Shown in pieces: positions 1 through 9,299 of a stretch of 11,667 bases of DNA (position 1 is the stretch's first letter; the number at the start of each line of letters is the position of its first letter). The stretch lies in assembly GCA_009602725.1 (NCBI GenBank), contig WELB01000198.1, positions 222,405 through 234,071 of the forward strand, written 5' to 3'. Source of the DNA: Spirogloea muscicola (taxonomy: Eukaryota; Streptophyta; Zygnematophyceae; Spirogloeales; Spirogloeaceae). The notes under the pieces are model-generated. The model was not told the DNA's origin and searched no databases. It worked only from the letters and a program-made list of their open reading frames with translations. The position numbers were made by a program, and so were the translations under genes.

Positions 1-223
1 GGGGGCGGGCGCGCGCATGGAGGGCAGGCGGCGCGGCGGGGCGCGGCGGCGCGGGCGCGGCTCTGCTGCCCTGCCTTCCCCCTCCCCCCCCGCCATCCAC
101 TTCTCCGCCTCTCGTCCGGGCCCCGTCGCTGCCCCCTCCCTCGCTCTCGCTGTTGCCTGGCCACTTGCCCCCGCCACTTCCTTCCGCACACTGGTGGGGG
201 TAGCAGGCCGACTTCAACGCCCT
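1..223. other. GC-rich window start, no gene assigned
   Basis: Very GC-rich, CpG-dense DNA beginning in a G run. A plus frame is open from 17 to 343, but its first 69 codons are Arg/Gly/Pro/Ala low complexity. Only its last part, from about 224, matches anything: repeat copy A. The open frame is probably a composition effect; a truncated first exon cannot be excluded. Confidence 0.4.
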
Positions 224-446
224 GGCTCGCTAGCGCAGATGCTCCGCATGCGCCTGTCCATGTCAGCCTCTGCCTACAGACGGGACTCGCTGACCGGAGG
301 TCTACTTTCCTCGGACCTGCGGCTGCTCAACAGGGGATATTGAGAACCAGTGGCCTGAGAACCAGTGGCCACCTCAGTCGCAGTGGGCTTTGACACTTTC
401 CTGGCCCCTTCGAACCTTTGTTTCGGGCTTGCTTTGCCAGCCCCTC
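224..446 (+). repeat. Interspersed repeat copy A (peptide with internal deletion)
   Basis: This copy begins upstream of the shared ATG with codons GSLAQ, also present in copy C. It reads MRLSMS from 248, skips about 19 codons of the core in frame, and ends SSDLRLLNRGY with TGA at 341-343. A 15-base tandem duplication straddles the stop. A tail follows with a CCCCTTCGAACCTTTG segment and an imperfect stem-loop near 425-443. The next copy, B1, begins immediately after. Confidence 0.75.
341..370 (+). repeat. Perfect 15-base tandem duplication
   Basis: TGAGAACCAGTGGCC occurs twice back to back (341-355 and 356-370). The first unit contains the TGA stop of copy A. No other copy in the window has it, so it is a local duplication. 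Confidence 0.9.
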
Positions 447-716
447 TTCTCTATTACCGTATGCGACTGTCTATGTCCCTGCAGCGCTCCCAAGCGCTTG
501 CCTTGCACCGCCGCGCTGGTCGCGCCCTTGCAGCAGCCTCTGGCTTGCGCAGCGGGGTTGCTCTTCCTCCCCTCAGCTCATCTGACTTCCTACTGCTGAC
601 ACGGGGGTATTGAGGGCGCCCTGTCTGCCTAGCCTTTGGCTCCGTCATGAACACCTGTATGCATCTGGCTGGCATTTCACAGCCGATTCTTTCATATCAG
701 CAGCCGCTTTCTCTAT
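447..716 (+). repeat. Repeat copy B1 with 8-base flanking duplication
   Basis: The body at 455-708 is flanked by TTCTCTAT at 447-454 and 709-716, a likely target-site duplication. It carries an uninterrupted 50-codon frame at 461-613, starting MRLSMSLQRS and ending SSSDFLLLTRGY-TGA. About 95 bases of tail follow, including the stem-loop GGCTG-gcatttca-CAGCC at 667-684. It is 98.8% identical to copy B2 (3 differences in 258 bases). The ends are not terminal inverted repeats, which argues against a DNA transposon. The duplication could be shorter, because copy B2 also carries TTCT at the 3' end. Confidence 0.8.
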
Positions 717-732
717 GAGCGAGCACATTCTT

Positions 733-816
733 TTCACAGCCCTTGCCCCCAATGGGAGTGCCACTTCTTCTCTCTTCACAGCCCTTGCCCCCATTGGGAG
801 TGCCACTTCTCTTCTT
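733..816 (+). repeat. 42-base tandem duplication of the repeat 3' tail
   Basis: Two successive copies start TTCACAGCCCTTGCCCCC at 733 and 775, followed by AATGGGAGTGCCACTTC and ATTGGGAGTGCCACTTC. Each is the 3' half of the family tail (closing arm of the stem-loop, CCCNATTGGG, CCACTTC). They look like heavily 5'-truncated or locally duplicated tails. Confidence 0.8.
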
Positions 817-821
817 TTTCT

Positions 822-896
822 GGGCTGGCCAACCACAGCCACCGCTCTCTCCTGGAAGAGTCCTTCCAAAGGTGGCGGGGGCTGTGAAAGCCAGCC
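822..896. repeat. Facing stem-loop tail fragments
   Basis: A plus-oriented stem-loop at 822-840 (GGGCTG-gccaacca-CAGCC) is followed by a minus-oriented one at 879-896 (GGGCTG-tgaaagc-CAGCC). Both match the family 3' tail, so two fragments lie tail to tail with about 40 bases between. Confidence 0.65.
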
Positions 897-1027
897 AGAA
901 GAAAGAGAAGGTGCTCATTGAGTGAAATGGAGGCAAATCTAAGCCAACACATACGTTTAGCAAAAGCTAGTGCAAAAGTGGGGCTACTTGAGCGAAGCCC
1001 TATGCTAAGGTGGCCAACAGTGAGACA

Positions 1028-1182
1028 TTAGTACCCACGGGTGAGCACATACATTTCCGACAGGCTGAATTGGGGAGCCAAACGGCTGCCACGGAAGCGG
1101 GTGGCCTGACTTAGAGCGCGCCCAGCACGCTGATGAACGCCCAGAAGTAAATGAAAGTGGCTCTCCCACGGGGTGCGAGGGC
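1028..1182 (-). repeat. Repeat copy J, variant peptide subfamily
   Basis: On the minus strand a frame reads HQRAGRALSQATRFRGSRLA and then PQFSLSEMYVLTRGY with TAA at 1028-1030. The AGRAL core and LTRGY-stop end match the main family, but the middle (SQAT, APQ, MYVLT) is shared only with copy I. A GTGGGAGAGCCACTTTC tail motif in the same orientation abuts its 5' side near 1153-1173, as if another copy's tail lies directly upstream. Confidence 0.65.
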
Positions 1183-1278
1183 CCAGAAAGAATGATCAAG
1201 GTTCAGAAGGGCCGAACCCACACAGCTACATAACAGACTACGGCGAATGGGAGCTTAGTTACCCCTATCCTCCAGCAG

Positions 1279-1406
1279 TCTCTTGGCCACGTCTTGCACC
1301 TGCGTGCTGGCCGTGCTTCAGCTGGAGCATCTCTGGCTTTCGTCAAGGGGACTGCTTTCCGGCGGCTAGTCTTTCTGACTTGCGGCTACTAATCCGAGAT
1401 TACTAA
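1279..1406 (+). repeat. Repeat copy E, frameshifted
   Basis: The first half reads QQSLGHVLHLRAGRASAGAS and then shifts frame. The second half reads SGFRQGDCFPAASLSDLRLL then IRDY with TAA at 1404-1406. The shift falls at the GCATCTCTGGC position, so this copy cannot make the family peptide. The bases after the stop share GACCATCCT with copy F. Confidence 0.7.
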
Positions 1407-1409
1407 TTA

Positions 1410-2092
1410 CCATTACATGATGACCATCCTACTTGCTTGGTAACAGTGGATTTCAAGAGCTGTTGGACTGGCAGGTGAAAGTCAAGCTGCTCTCTGCTCT
1501 GAAGCTCTCAATAATTTGGCGGCTGCTTCACACTTGATCTAAGCGCCTGGAACGACCTCTCATCCACCCCATATTTGTGGCCCCTCTACCCCCTCCCCCC
1601 CTCTCATGTCCCTCTACTTTCCCTTCTCTGTTTACTTCTGCTGATGTTAGTCGCTCCCATCTGGCACAAAGCATAGACGTATGCAGAAGACGGCCTTCAT
1701 TTCTGAGAGCGGCAACCTCTCGCCCACACACTCTGAAACAAAGTGACTGGAGCACAATGATACCTGCTGGCTGTTGTGACTGAGCAAGCCTGACCAGCCA
1801 CTGTTACTTAATGTCAGTATCTGATGGCTTCAATCTGCTTGCTTCGTCACCGAGAGAGTTGAGAATGCTTCTTCTCAATGATATCCTGTTCTCTATGAGA
1901 CGTTGCTGCTGCAGCAGACCTCTTTTGGGTCCGCATGTCTACTGAATGCCACTGACTACCGAAAATACATTGTCAAGTCTCAGAGATGTCAAGGCTTGAT
2001 CCCTGCCTTGCTATGCAGTTAGCAGTATTCTTGCCATCTTCCAAGAGCAGAGCTTGGGCTATACACAGTAGTTTATGACCTGCGTGCCATTC
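1410..2092. other. Tubulin 3' flank, no gene seen
   Basis: Non-coding stretch downstream of the tubulin stop codon. It has a pyrimidine-rich run around 1575-1640 and a small perfect inverted repeat (GAGAA/TTCTC) near 1861-1877. In the gene's orientation I find neither TGTAA, the usual green-algal polyadenylation signal, nor AATAAA within about 300 bases of the stop, so the transcript end cannot be placed. Open frames here are short and unlike known proteins. Confidence 0.5.
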
Positions 2093-3969
<1,877 letters not shown>

Positions 3970-4220
3970 CGTGCCGGCGGCGGGCGGCGGCGGCGGGCGA
4001 GGCGGGCGCCGGCAGAGGGGGATGGGGGNTGGGCCGGCCCGCGACGCGGAGCCGTGCGATGCGGGCATCGGGCGGCCAAGGGGGCAGGCCAATCCGGCCC
4101 GCCGGTTCGAATCGCGCGGGCGCGCGGCCCCGCCCCCGTTCGCGCGCGCAGCGGCCCGCGCTCTCCTCTCCTGGTGCTGCCCTTCCCGGTGGCTCGGTGC
4201 CTTTGGGTCTGGTGTCCTGC
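3970..4220 (-). promoter_or_regulatory. Beta-tubulin 5' flank, GC-rich, boundaries unknown
   Basis: About 250 very GC-rich bases lie between the tubulin ATG and repeat copy B2. They should hold the 5' UTR and core promoter. No TATA box is evident. A CCAAT pentamer lies at 4089-4093 on the plus strand (ATTGG in the gene's orientation), about 120 bases upstream of the ATG. One undetermined base is at 4029. The promoter assignment is from position only. Confidence 0.4.
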
Positions 4221-4478
4221 TACCGTATGCGACTGTCTATGTCCCTGCAGCGCTCCCAAGCGCTTGCTTTGCACCGCCGCGCTGGTCGCGCCCTTGCAGC
4301 AGCCTCGGGTTTGCGCAGCGGGGTTGCTCTTCCTCCCCTCAGCTCATCTGACTTCCTACTGCTGACACGGGGGTATTGAGGGCGCCCTGTCTGCCTAGCC
4401 TTTGGCTCCGTCATGAACACCTGTATGCATCTGGCTGGCATTTCACAGCCGATTCTTTCATATCAGCAGCCGCTTTCT
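4221..4478 (+). repeat. Repeat copy B2, nearly identical to B1
   Basis: Same 258-base unit as B1, with an intact 50-codon frame at 4227-4379. It lies 251 bases upstream of the tubulin ATG and points away from the gene. With B1 it forms direct repeats on either side of the whole tubulin gene. Only a weak flanking duplication is visible (TCCTGC before, TCCTGG after). The stem-loop is at 4433-4450. Confidence 0.85.
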
Positions 4479-4517
4479 TCCTGGCCATGGGGAGAGCCGG
4501 TGGACTTTCCTGCAGCC

Positions 4518-4830
4518 GGGTCGCTGGCGCAGGCGCACCGCATGCGCTTGGCCGTCTCGCTGCAGAGGTCTATGGCCCGCGCGCTGCACCTGCGTGCCGG
4601 CAGAGCCCTCGCTGCTGCCTCTGGCTCTGGCCAGGGGACCCGCTTCCCGGAGCCCAGCTTCTCTGACCTGAGGCTGCTTAGCAGGGGTCACTGAGTGCTT
4701 CGTAGCTGCTTTGTTTCTTCTTGTGCTTGTTTCTCTTAGCGCTTCCCCTGGCCCCTTCTCGTACTCTGTTTGTTCTTCTTGGGCTGGCTTTTCCAGCCCC
4801 TATCCTCAATGGGACCCACAGCACTTCGTA
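4518..4830 (+). repeat. Repeat copy C, longest with intact peptide frame
   Basis: GSLAQAHR leads into a 50-codon frame at 4542-4694, starting MRLAVSLQRS and ending SDLRLLSRGH-TGA. It is exactly the length of the B frame despite many differences. The tail at 4695-4830 has TTAGCGCTTCCCCTGGCCCC, a 7-bp stem-loop at 4781-4799 (GGGCTGG-ctttt-CCAGCCC), CAATGGG and a CACTTC end. Copy G is its closest relative here (6 differences in the 72 shared coding bases). Confidence 0.8.
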
Positions 4831-4908
4831 CTGCAAGAACCTGGCATCCTCTGCCGTTCGTTTGTGGGCTGGCCTCAGTGGGTCTTGCCTGCTTCTGTGC
4901 TTCAGCGC

Positions 4909-5195
4909 TTTCCGGCGGCAGCTAGAGCACGGCCAGCACGCGGAGGCAAGGCGTGAGCCAAGGACCCCTGGAGGGAGGTTGCTGTGCTCTAGCGGCTGCC
5001 TCTGGCTATCGTCAAGCGGACTGCTTAACGGCTGCTACTTTTCATGACTTGCGGCTGCTAAGTAGAGGCTACTGTGTGACCATCCTTCGTGGTACTTGAT
5101 CAGTTATATTTCAGCACTTTTCGGCCCCTTCGGATCTTGTCCAAAACGTTCTTGGGCTGGCTTTTCACAGCCCTCCTCGCCCCCTTTGCATGAGC
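4909..5195 (+). repeat. Repeat copy F with inverted 5' part
   Basis: Bases 4909-4958 match the middle of the family in reverse orientation (AGRAL region). The forward part starts near 4986, sharing TGCTCTAGC with the inverted piece. The forward frame from 4992 reads AAASGYRQADCLTAATFHDL and then RLLSRGY, where the stop is replaced by TGT, running on to TGA about nine codons later. The tail has a perfect stem-loop at 5154-5173 (GGGCTG-gcttttca-CAGCCC). Confidence 0.7.
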
Positions 5196-5330
5196 CTCTA
5201 TGTGTTGCAGCCCTCCCCGTGTTGCAGCCCTCCCACTCTCGAAACTGCTGCTACATAGCTCTTCCTTGGAGAGCAGCACTTGCCAATGCGTCTCATTTGA
5301 GAAGGAAGAAAGGACGAAACAGCTCGTCCA

Positions 5331-5362
5331 ATTCACGGCAATCTGATGTGAGAGGCCAGCCC
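5331..5362 (-). repeat. Stem-loop tail fragment with ATTGCCGTGAA motif
   Basis: ATTCACGGCAAT followed by TGTGAGAGGCCAGCCC. The same arrangement recurs at 10523-10553 with few changes. Read on the minus strand it is GGGCTGGCCTCTCACA then ATTGCCGTGAAT, a variant of the family tail. Confidence 0.6.
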
Positions 5363-5364
5363 AA

Positions 5365-5700
5365 CATGAGTCTGAGCAAGACCTGCCTTCTCTTCCGTGA
5401 CACGGTAAGTCCCTGGTCCGCCGACGGTCAGCCAAAGTGGGAGCAGAAAACCATTTGACCCCTGCCCCGTCAGAAGCAGCTTGACCAAAAGCGCTCTTTA
5501 CTTCTCTGACGTGCCTGCCTGTTGGGCAGTAACTTACTGAGCGCGTCAATGCGCGCCTAGCTCGTTGTGCTGATCAATCTTGGAGATCGATAGTTCTGTG
5601 CGACATCCCTTATAGTGTGACTGTTGAAACAGGACAGCTACCAGTGATGCAAATCTGCTCTTGCATAGACCAAGATTTACTGTTCATAAGATTTATATGA
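5365..5700. other. No gene seen
   Basis: Mixed-composition DNA between the repeat cluster and the AT-richer block. A plus frame ends at 5456-5458 and a minus frame covers 5100-5549, but both run through repeat tails and match nothing I know. Confidence 0.4.
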
Positions 5701-5787
5701 TCTGGTAAAATCGTCAACCTGGATAGCAAGGGTGCGATAGCAAAATTAGATACTGACACTGGAGCGGAGTGCTACTATCGATGCTGA
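5701..5787 (+). pseudogene. Possible retroelement aspartic-protease relic
   Basis: Between two in-frame stops, a 28-codon frame contains GAIAKLDTDTGAEC at 5731-5772. The D-T-G-A-E-C string after a hydrophobic strand is the active-site pattern of retropepsins such as those of Ty3/gypsy LTR retrotransposons. Downstream, in a shifted frame, MLKDVWHQ and then SSLTKARVR resemble the spacing that follows the motif in such proteins. No zinc knuckle, reverse transcriptase or LTR is visible, so this is a short decayed fragment at best and could be chance. Confidence 0.35.
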
Positions 5788-6125
5788 AGGACGTGTGGCA
5801 CCAGCCAGCTCAAGCCTGACTAAAGCACGTGTCCGAAGGGATGTTAACCTGGCATCAGGGAACACATCAAAGGACAAGGTACCCTTGATTGTTCCTCGTC
5901 ACCCGAGGCTAAAAATCAAACGACAGCATGATAATTTTAATTTAGCCTACAGGGATGTCATGTAGGAAGACGAGAAATTCATCCTCTTTGCCAAGTAGTT
6001 TGTTTTAAATGCTGGTGATACGTGCAGGAGGATAAGAGGAAGTATTGAGCATGAGCTTGCCAGTATCAGAGCTTGCTACTGATGCAGAGGAGCTGGCAGG
6101 CCCTCGGCTTGTTGGGGGGCCTTGA
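5788..6125. other. AT-richer decayed DNA, no gene seen
   Basis: Stops occur in all frames. It may continue the retroelement relic, but I cannot follow any domain through it. Confidence 0.4.
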
Positions 6126-6332
6126 CGGGCCTTAGAGGACCTATTCGGGCGGTTTGAGGAAGTGTCTAAAATGCACGGATCTTTTCAGAGTTCAGCGCGA
6201 GTCGCGAACTCAAGAGTCCGCTTCGCAAGTGAGGAGAGTGTGGGAATACCAAGTGACAACATGATGTCCAGTAACCCGAACCAAAGAAGCATTCCAAAGA
6301 GAACCATCAAGTTTCTGAAGGCATCTAAGTAA
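6126..6332 (+). pseudogene. Unidentified open stretch
   Basis: A stop-free 68-codon plus frame begins RALEDLFGRFEEVSK and ends TIKFLKASK before TAA at 6330-6332. Its amino-acid mix (charged, with a possible amphipathic helix at the start) is more protein-like than the surroundings. There is no good start codon at its head; the first Met is at about residue 16. Family unknown; it may belong to the same decayed element as the protease-like motif. Confidence 0.25.
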
Positions 6333-6509
6333 ACCCCTCCGAAGAGTAACTGCTAGACACATAGCCCGACCCACGGAGAGCCTCCAAAGAGAGGCCGTGA
6401 GTCATACCTGGCCATGATTCCCTTTCGGGACTACCCCGCATCTTGTCTTGGTTCGTGCAAGAATATACGTGCAAGAACATTCATGCAATATATGTTGTGC
6501 CTCGACCAC
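6333..6509. other. No gene seen
   Basis: Short non-coding stretch with a local GTGCAAGAA repetition near 6456-6470. Confidence 0.35.
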
Positions 6510-7410
6510 AAGACGATGACTTGAGCAAGGTAAGCAACTGCTCATCTTTGGTTGTGATATGACCAGGCCTCAACCCAGAGCCTCAACTGATTAGACCTGA
6601 GAGCTAGCATTCAGAAAGCTCGCATTGGCAGCACTGCAGTGTTACCACGATCTCTGATAGTCGCTCTCCCCCAAATATGGTTCGCTGCTGCTGCAGCTCC
6701 TGCCAACGGCTCGACGCTCTCAAGGCAGCCGGTTGGCGCAGGCGTGGCTCATGACAAGAGGGTGGTACTTGCAAAGCGTACTGCTTGCTGTGAAGGATGT
6801 TGTCCTTTCCTTATGGTTGGCCTCTCACAGCCATCGCCATGTTCTAGAAGAGCTTTTCCCCTGCTGGGGCGGCTCTGCCCCGCTAATAGCGCTTAAGGCG
6901 AACTCCTAGCGTAGCTAGGTTATTGTCGTCCGGTGAACTGGTTGGCTGGCCCTCTTGGGACCTCACCGGACCCAGTGGCCGACCTGGCCACGGGCGATGG
7001 GCTCCAGTACTCCATTCCATTTCGCCTCGCCACCCTTCTGTCGCGCCCATTCTACGGTGCTTTTGGGTAGTTAAGAAGAAGAAAGTGCTCGCCCATTGAG
7101 AATAGGGGCTGGAACAACCAGCCCGAAAAAGAATGAACAGAGTACGAGAAGGGGGCCAGGGGAAGCGCTAAGTAACAGAAACAAAGCTGCTACGAGACAC
7201 TCAGTAACCCCTGCTAAGCAGCCGCAGATCAGAGATGCTGGGCTCCTGGAAGTGGGTCCCCTGGCCAGAGCCAGGTAGTTAAGGTGCCTTGCAGATGGCC
7301 TTCCACCGTTGCGCCTTGAACACTCTTTTGGCGGTAGTCGCCGCACGTGGATTTTGGCCCTTGTCGTTGCTGTTGTTGCCCTTGTCATGCGAGATGGCGT
7401 CGATTGCGCA
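6510..7410. repeat. Duplicated module, copy 1 (interrupted by copy G)
   Basis: This matches 7715-8375 in the same order and orientation once the insertion at 7076-7283 is removed. Shared landmarks are ACTTGNGCAAGGT, AGGCCTCA, ACCTGAGANCTAG, GCTCCTGCC, TTGGCGCAGGCGTGGCTC, ACTTGCAAAGCG, TCGCCNCGCCACC and GTTGCGCCT. It also has about 80 extra bases near 6790-6870 that include a tail-like stem-loop (6815-6832). On the minus strand its right part reads ATTRAKIHVRRLPPKECSRR, similar to ATTRAQAHTRRRPSEDRSRR in copy 2, suggesting a decayed coding sequence read leftward. Confidence 0.65.
7066..7283 (-). mobile_element. Repeat copy G: retroposed insertion with 10-base target duplication
   Basis: The body at 7076-7273 is flanked by GGTAGTTAAG at 7066-7075 and 7274-7283. 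On the minus strand it starts abruptly inside the peptide frame (GSGQGTHFQEPSISDLRLLS then RGY, TGA at 7201-7203). It continues through the tail with TTAGCGCTTCCCCTGGCCCC and a 7-bp stem-loop at 7106-7124 (GGGCTGG/CCAGCCC), and ends GCACTTTCTTCTT. Compared with copy C, it lacks the first 27 codons. The neighbouring module copy has the unoccupied site at 8240-8255. The ends show no terminal inverted repeats, so 5'-truncated retroposition fits best. Confidence 0.85.
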
Positions 7411-7714
7411 ATGGCGTCGATAGGTCTAGAATAAAGACAAACACTGATGTGCTAGACTACACATGTAACAGACCGAATGGAATTGTCGATCCCGTTGGCC
7501 AGGCTGAAGGAAAACAGTCCAACAAGAGGTCAACTTTGAGGATTGTCAACAGTCCCACAAAATAAGAAGGAAGTACAGAATTGTCCAAATCAGAACCTGT
7601 AGTTGCAAGTGAAAGTAGGATGGACCGTCTACTGAGTTGACTCTATCCAGTATCCAATGCAAGTAATAGAAGAAGCGCAAACACAAGTAAATGTGCAGTC
7701 CCTTGTCCACAAGC
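7411..7714. other. No gene seen
   Basis: About 300 AT-richer bases between the two module copies. The plus frame 7347-7565 crosses the module end and resembles nothing I know. Confidence 0.4.
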
Positions 7715-8375
7715 TCGTCACTTGTGCAAGGTCAGTGAATGCAATCGATGATAGGGCTACAAGGCCTCAGTGCACAGCCTTGACTGATGCAACCTGAGAA
7801 CTAGTGCTCAACCTGATGTAGCTTGCGACACGCAGCTCAATACTCGAGGCTGCTCACCACAGAATCACCACGACTTCTCGCAGTCGCGCCGCGGGTCCGT
7901 GCTAAGGTTGACTAGCTGCTGCGGCTCCTGCCCTAGGCTCTACGCTTCTATGGCGCGGCGTTGGCGCAGGCGTGGCTCGCGGCAAGAGGGTCAGACTTGC
8001 AAAGCGGACTGCTTTTGCAAGGGCTGCTCGCCCCGACTTGGGCCGGGCGCGGCGAAACCCTAGCGCTACCTGATAGGCCACAGGTGCGGCCGTTGGCTAC
8101 GCTGGTTGGCTAAGCTGGATGGTCGGCTGTCGTGGGCCGTCATCTGTCGCAGGGGCTGGCTCGACCGTAGGATGGTCATCTTCAGCCGTCACGATCGCCC
8201 CGCCACCGCTCTCTGTAGCGCCCACCTTCACGGTCTTGTGGGTGGTCGAGGTACCTTCAGATGGGCTTCCCTCGTTGCGCCTCGAACGGTCTTCTGACGG
8301 TCGGCGTCGCGTGTGGGCCTGGGCCCTTGTAGTCGCTCCGTTGTTGTTGTCGCCCGCATTTGATGAGCGGTCGAT
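7715..8375. repeat. Duplicated module, copy 2 (uninterrupted)
   Basis: Direct, diverged counterpart of 6510-7410. The plus-strand stretch AAAAPALGSTL...VGAGVARGKRVRLAKRTA (about 7918-8013) matches AAAAPANGSTL...VGAGVAHDKRVVLAKRTA in copy 1. On the minus strand a 144-codon frame (8097-8531) covers its right part and is rich in Asn, Asp, Arg, Ser and Thr. I do not recognise it and regard it as a decayed element rather than a gene. Confidence 0.6.
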
Positions 8376-8425
8376 GTTGTTGTTGTCGTCCGCATTGAGG
8401 AGCGGTCGATGTCGTTGGTGTCGCC
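8341..8425 (+). repeat. 35/36-base tandem repeat, about 2.4 units
   Basis: Units begin TTGTTGTTGTCG and end GAGCGGTCGATG at 8341-8376 and 8377-8411, with a partial third unit at 8412-8425. On the minus strand they encode an Asp/Asn-rich repeat (DDNNNIDRSSNAGDNNNG). Confidence 0.85.
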
Positions 8426-8446
8426 AAGAGAGAGGATCAAAGATGG

Positions 8447-8583
8447 GTGGTCCTCCATTGTTAGCGTGAATCACACACAAAAGTGTATGACCCAGCCTAG
8501 GAGCCACATAGGGAGAAAAGTGGTCCTTCATCCTCAGCGTGAATCACCCACCGAAGTGAATGAGTCAGCCTAGTAAGGCCACG
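8447..8583 (+). repeat. 73-base tandem duplication, diverged
   Basis: Units start GTGGTCCT at 8447 and 8520. Both contain AGCGTGAATCAC, AAGTG and CAGCCTAG at matching spacing. The second unit is partial or shortened at its end. Confidence 0.8.
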
Positions 8584-8722
8584 AGTGAAGCCCAGTCAGC
8601 TGTCCTAGTCAAATCGACACAAATAGGCAGTCGACAGGATATAGCACGACACCCTCCCACATCCTACCAGCGACGCTGTGTAAGTTTTTGTTCTCGAGGC
8701 TGGATTCCATCCTGCTACCTAG

Positions 8723-9070
8723 GTTCTGATGACGGGCATCCATGCCGGTCAATCAGAATGGGCGAAGCGGGAAGCCATACGTGAAGCGTCTGGATATTGG
8801 TGCCACTCAACCCCTTGGAGCGGCGGGCCTCACCTCCTCGACACCGTACTGTTTGACGGTATCCCATCGGGGGGACCCACGCCGACTGTGCCTGGCTGGG
8901 CGACATATTATGCGGAAGAAAGGAGCGGCACTGTAAAGACCACCCCCAGGGACTACCTCTATCCGTGCGCTATGGACATTCATGGCGGCTTCGGTGCCAA
9001 GTGGTCCTCCCTCTTCCATCGCCTGGCCCACCTGGTCGACATGCGCTTCGTCGTCGGACCTGTAGCTTAG
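8723..9070 (+). pseudogene. Unidentified coding-like relic
   Basis: A plus frame (Met at 8729) reads MTGIHAGQSEWAKREAIREA, later PRDYLYPCAMDIHGGFGAKW and SSLFHRLAHLVDMRF, before TAG at 9068-9070. The amino-acid mix is protein-like and lacks the low complexity seen elsewhere. The arrangement Y-x3-P-x-A-x-D-x-HGGFG-x8-LFHRLA loosely recalls the C-terminal end of nuclease domains in some retrotransposon polyproteins; this is a weak impression, not an assignment. An in-frame TAG at 8720-8722 closes it upstream, and the adjacent frame at 8560-8784 may be its shifted continuation. Repeat copy I begins 37 bases after its stop. Confidence 0.35.
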
Positions 9071-9106
9071 GGCATACAAGCTTTTCTGCAAGCATTGGTT
9101 GCTTAT

Positions 9107-9289
9107 TACTAAATGCGACTCTCGCTGGATATGCAGCGTTCTCAGGCGCTCTGGCCATACATCAGCGGTGCTGGGCGCGCACCAAGCCAGGCCACTGGCT
9201 TGCGGGGTGGTGCTCCGGCGCCCCAAAAATATCAAGTCTGGCAGATGTGTGTGCTGACTCGTGGGCACTGGGGTCCCATTCAGTTGTAG
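9107..9289 (+). repeat. Repeat copy I, variant subfamily with lost stop
   Basis: The frame from 9113 reads MRLSLDMQRSQALWPYISGA, then GRAPSQATGLRGG and MCVLTRGH. The family stop codon is replaced by TGG, so the frame runs to TAG at 9287-9289. Its middle pairs it with copy J, which is inverted about 8 kb away. Its start near TACTAAATGCGACT parallels the TACCGTATGCGACT start of B1 and B2. Confidence 0.7.
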
Positions 9290-9299
9290 TTTCGTTACC

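Noticed and set aside
17-343. A 108-codon plus frame at the window start.
   Set aside because: Its first two thirds are low-complexity translation of GC-rich DNA. Only the end belongs to repeat copy A.
4104-4114. GGTTCGAATCG resembles a tRNA T-loop / pol III B box.
   Set aside because: The flanking bases do not form the five-pair T stem (two mismatches), and no anticodon or acceptor stems fit upstream.
4527-4537. TGGCGCAGGCG fits the pol III A-box pattern and recurs in copy C and both module copies; TAGCGCAGATG in copy A also fits.
   Set aside because: No B box follows at a suitable distance. In copies A and C the bases are codons of the shared frame (SLAQ), and the pattern is degenerate enough to occur by chance.
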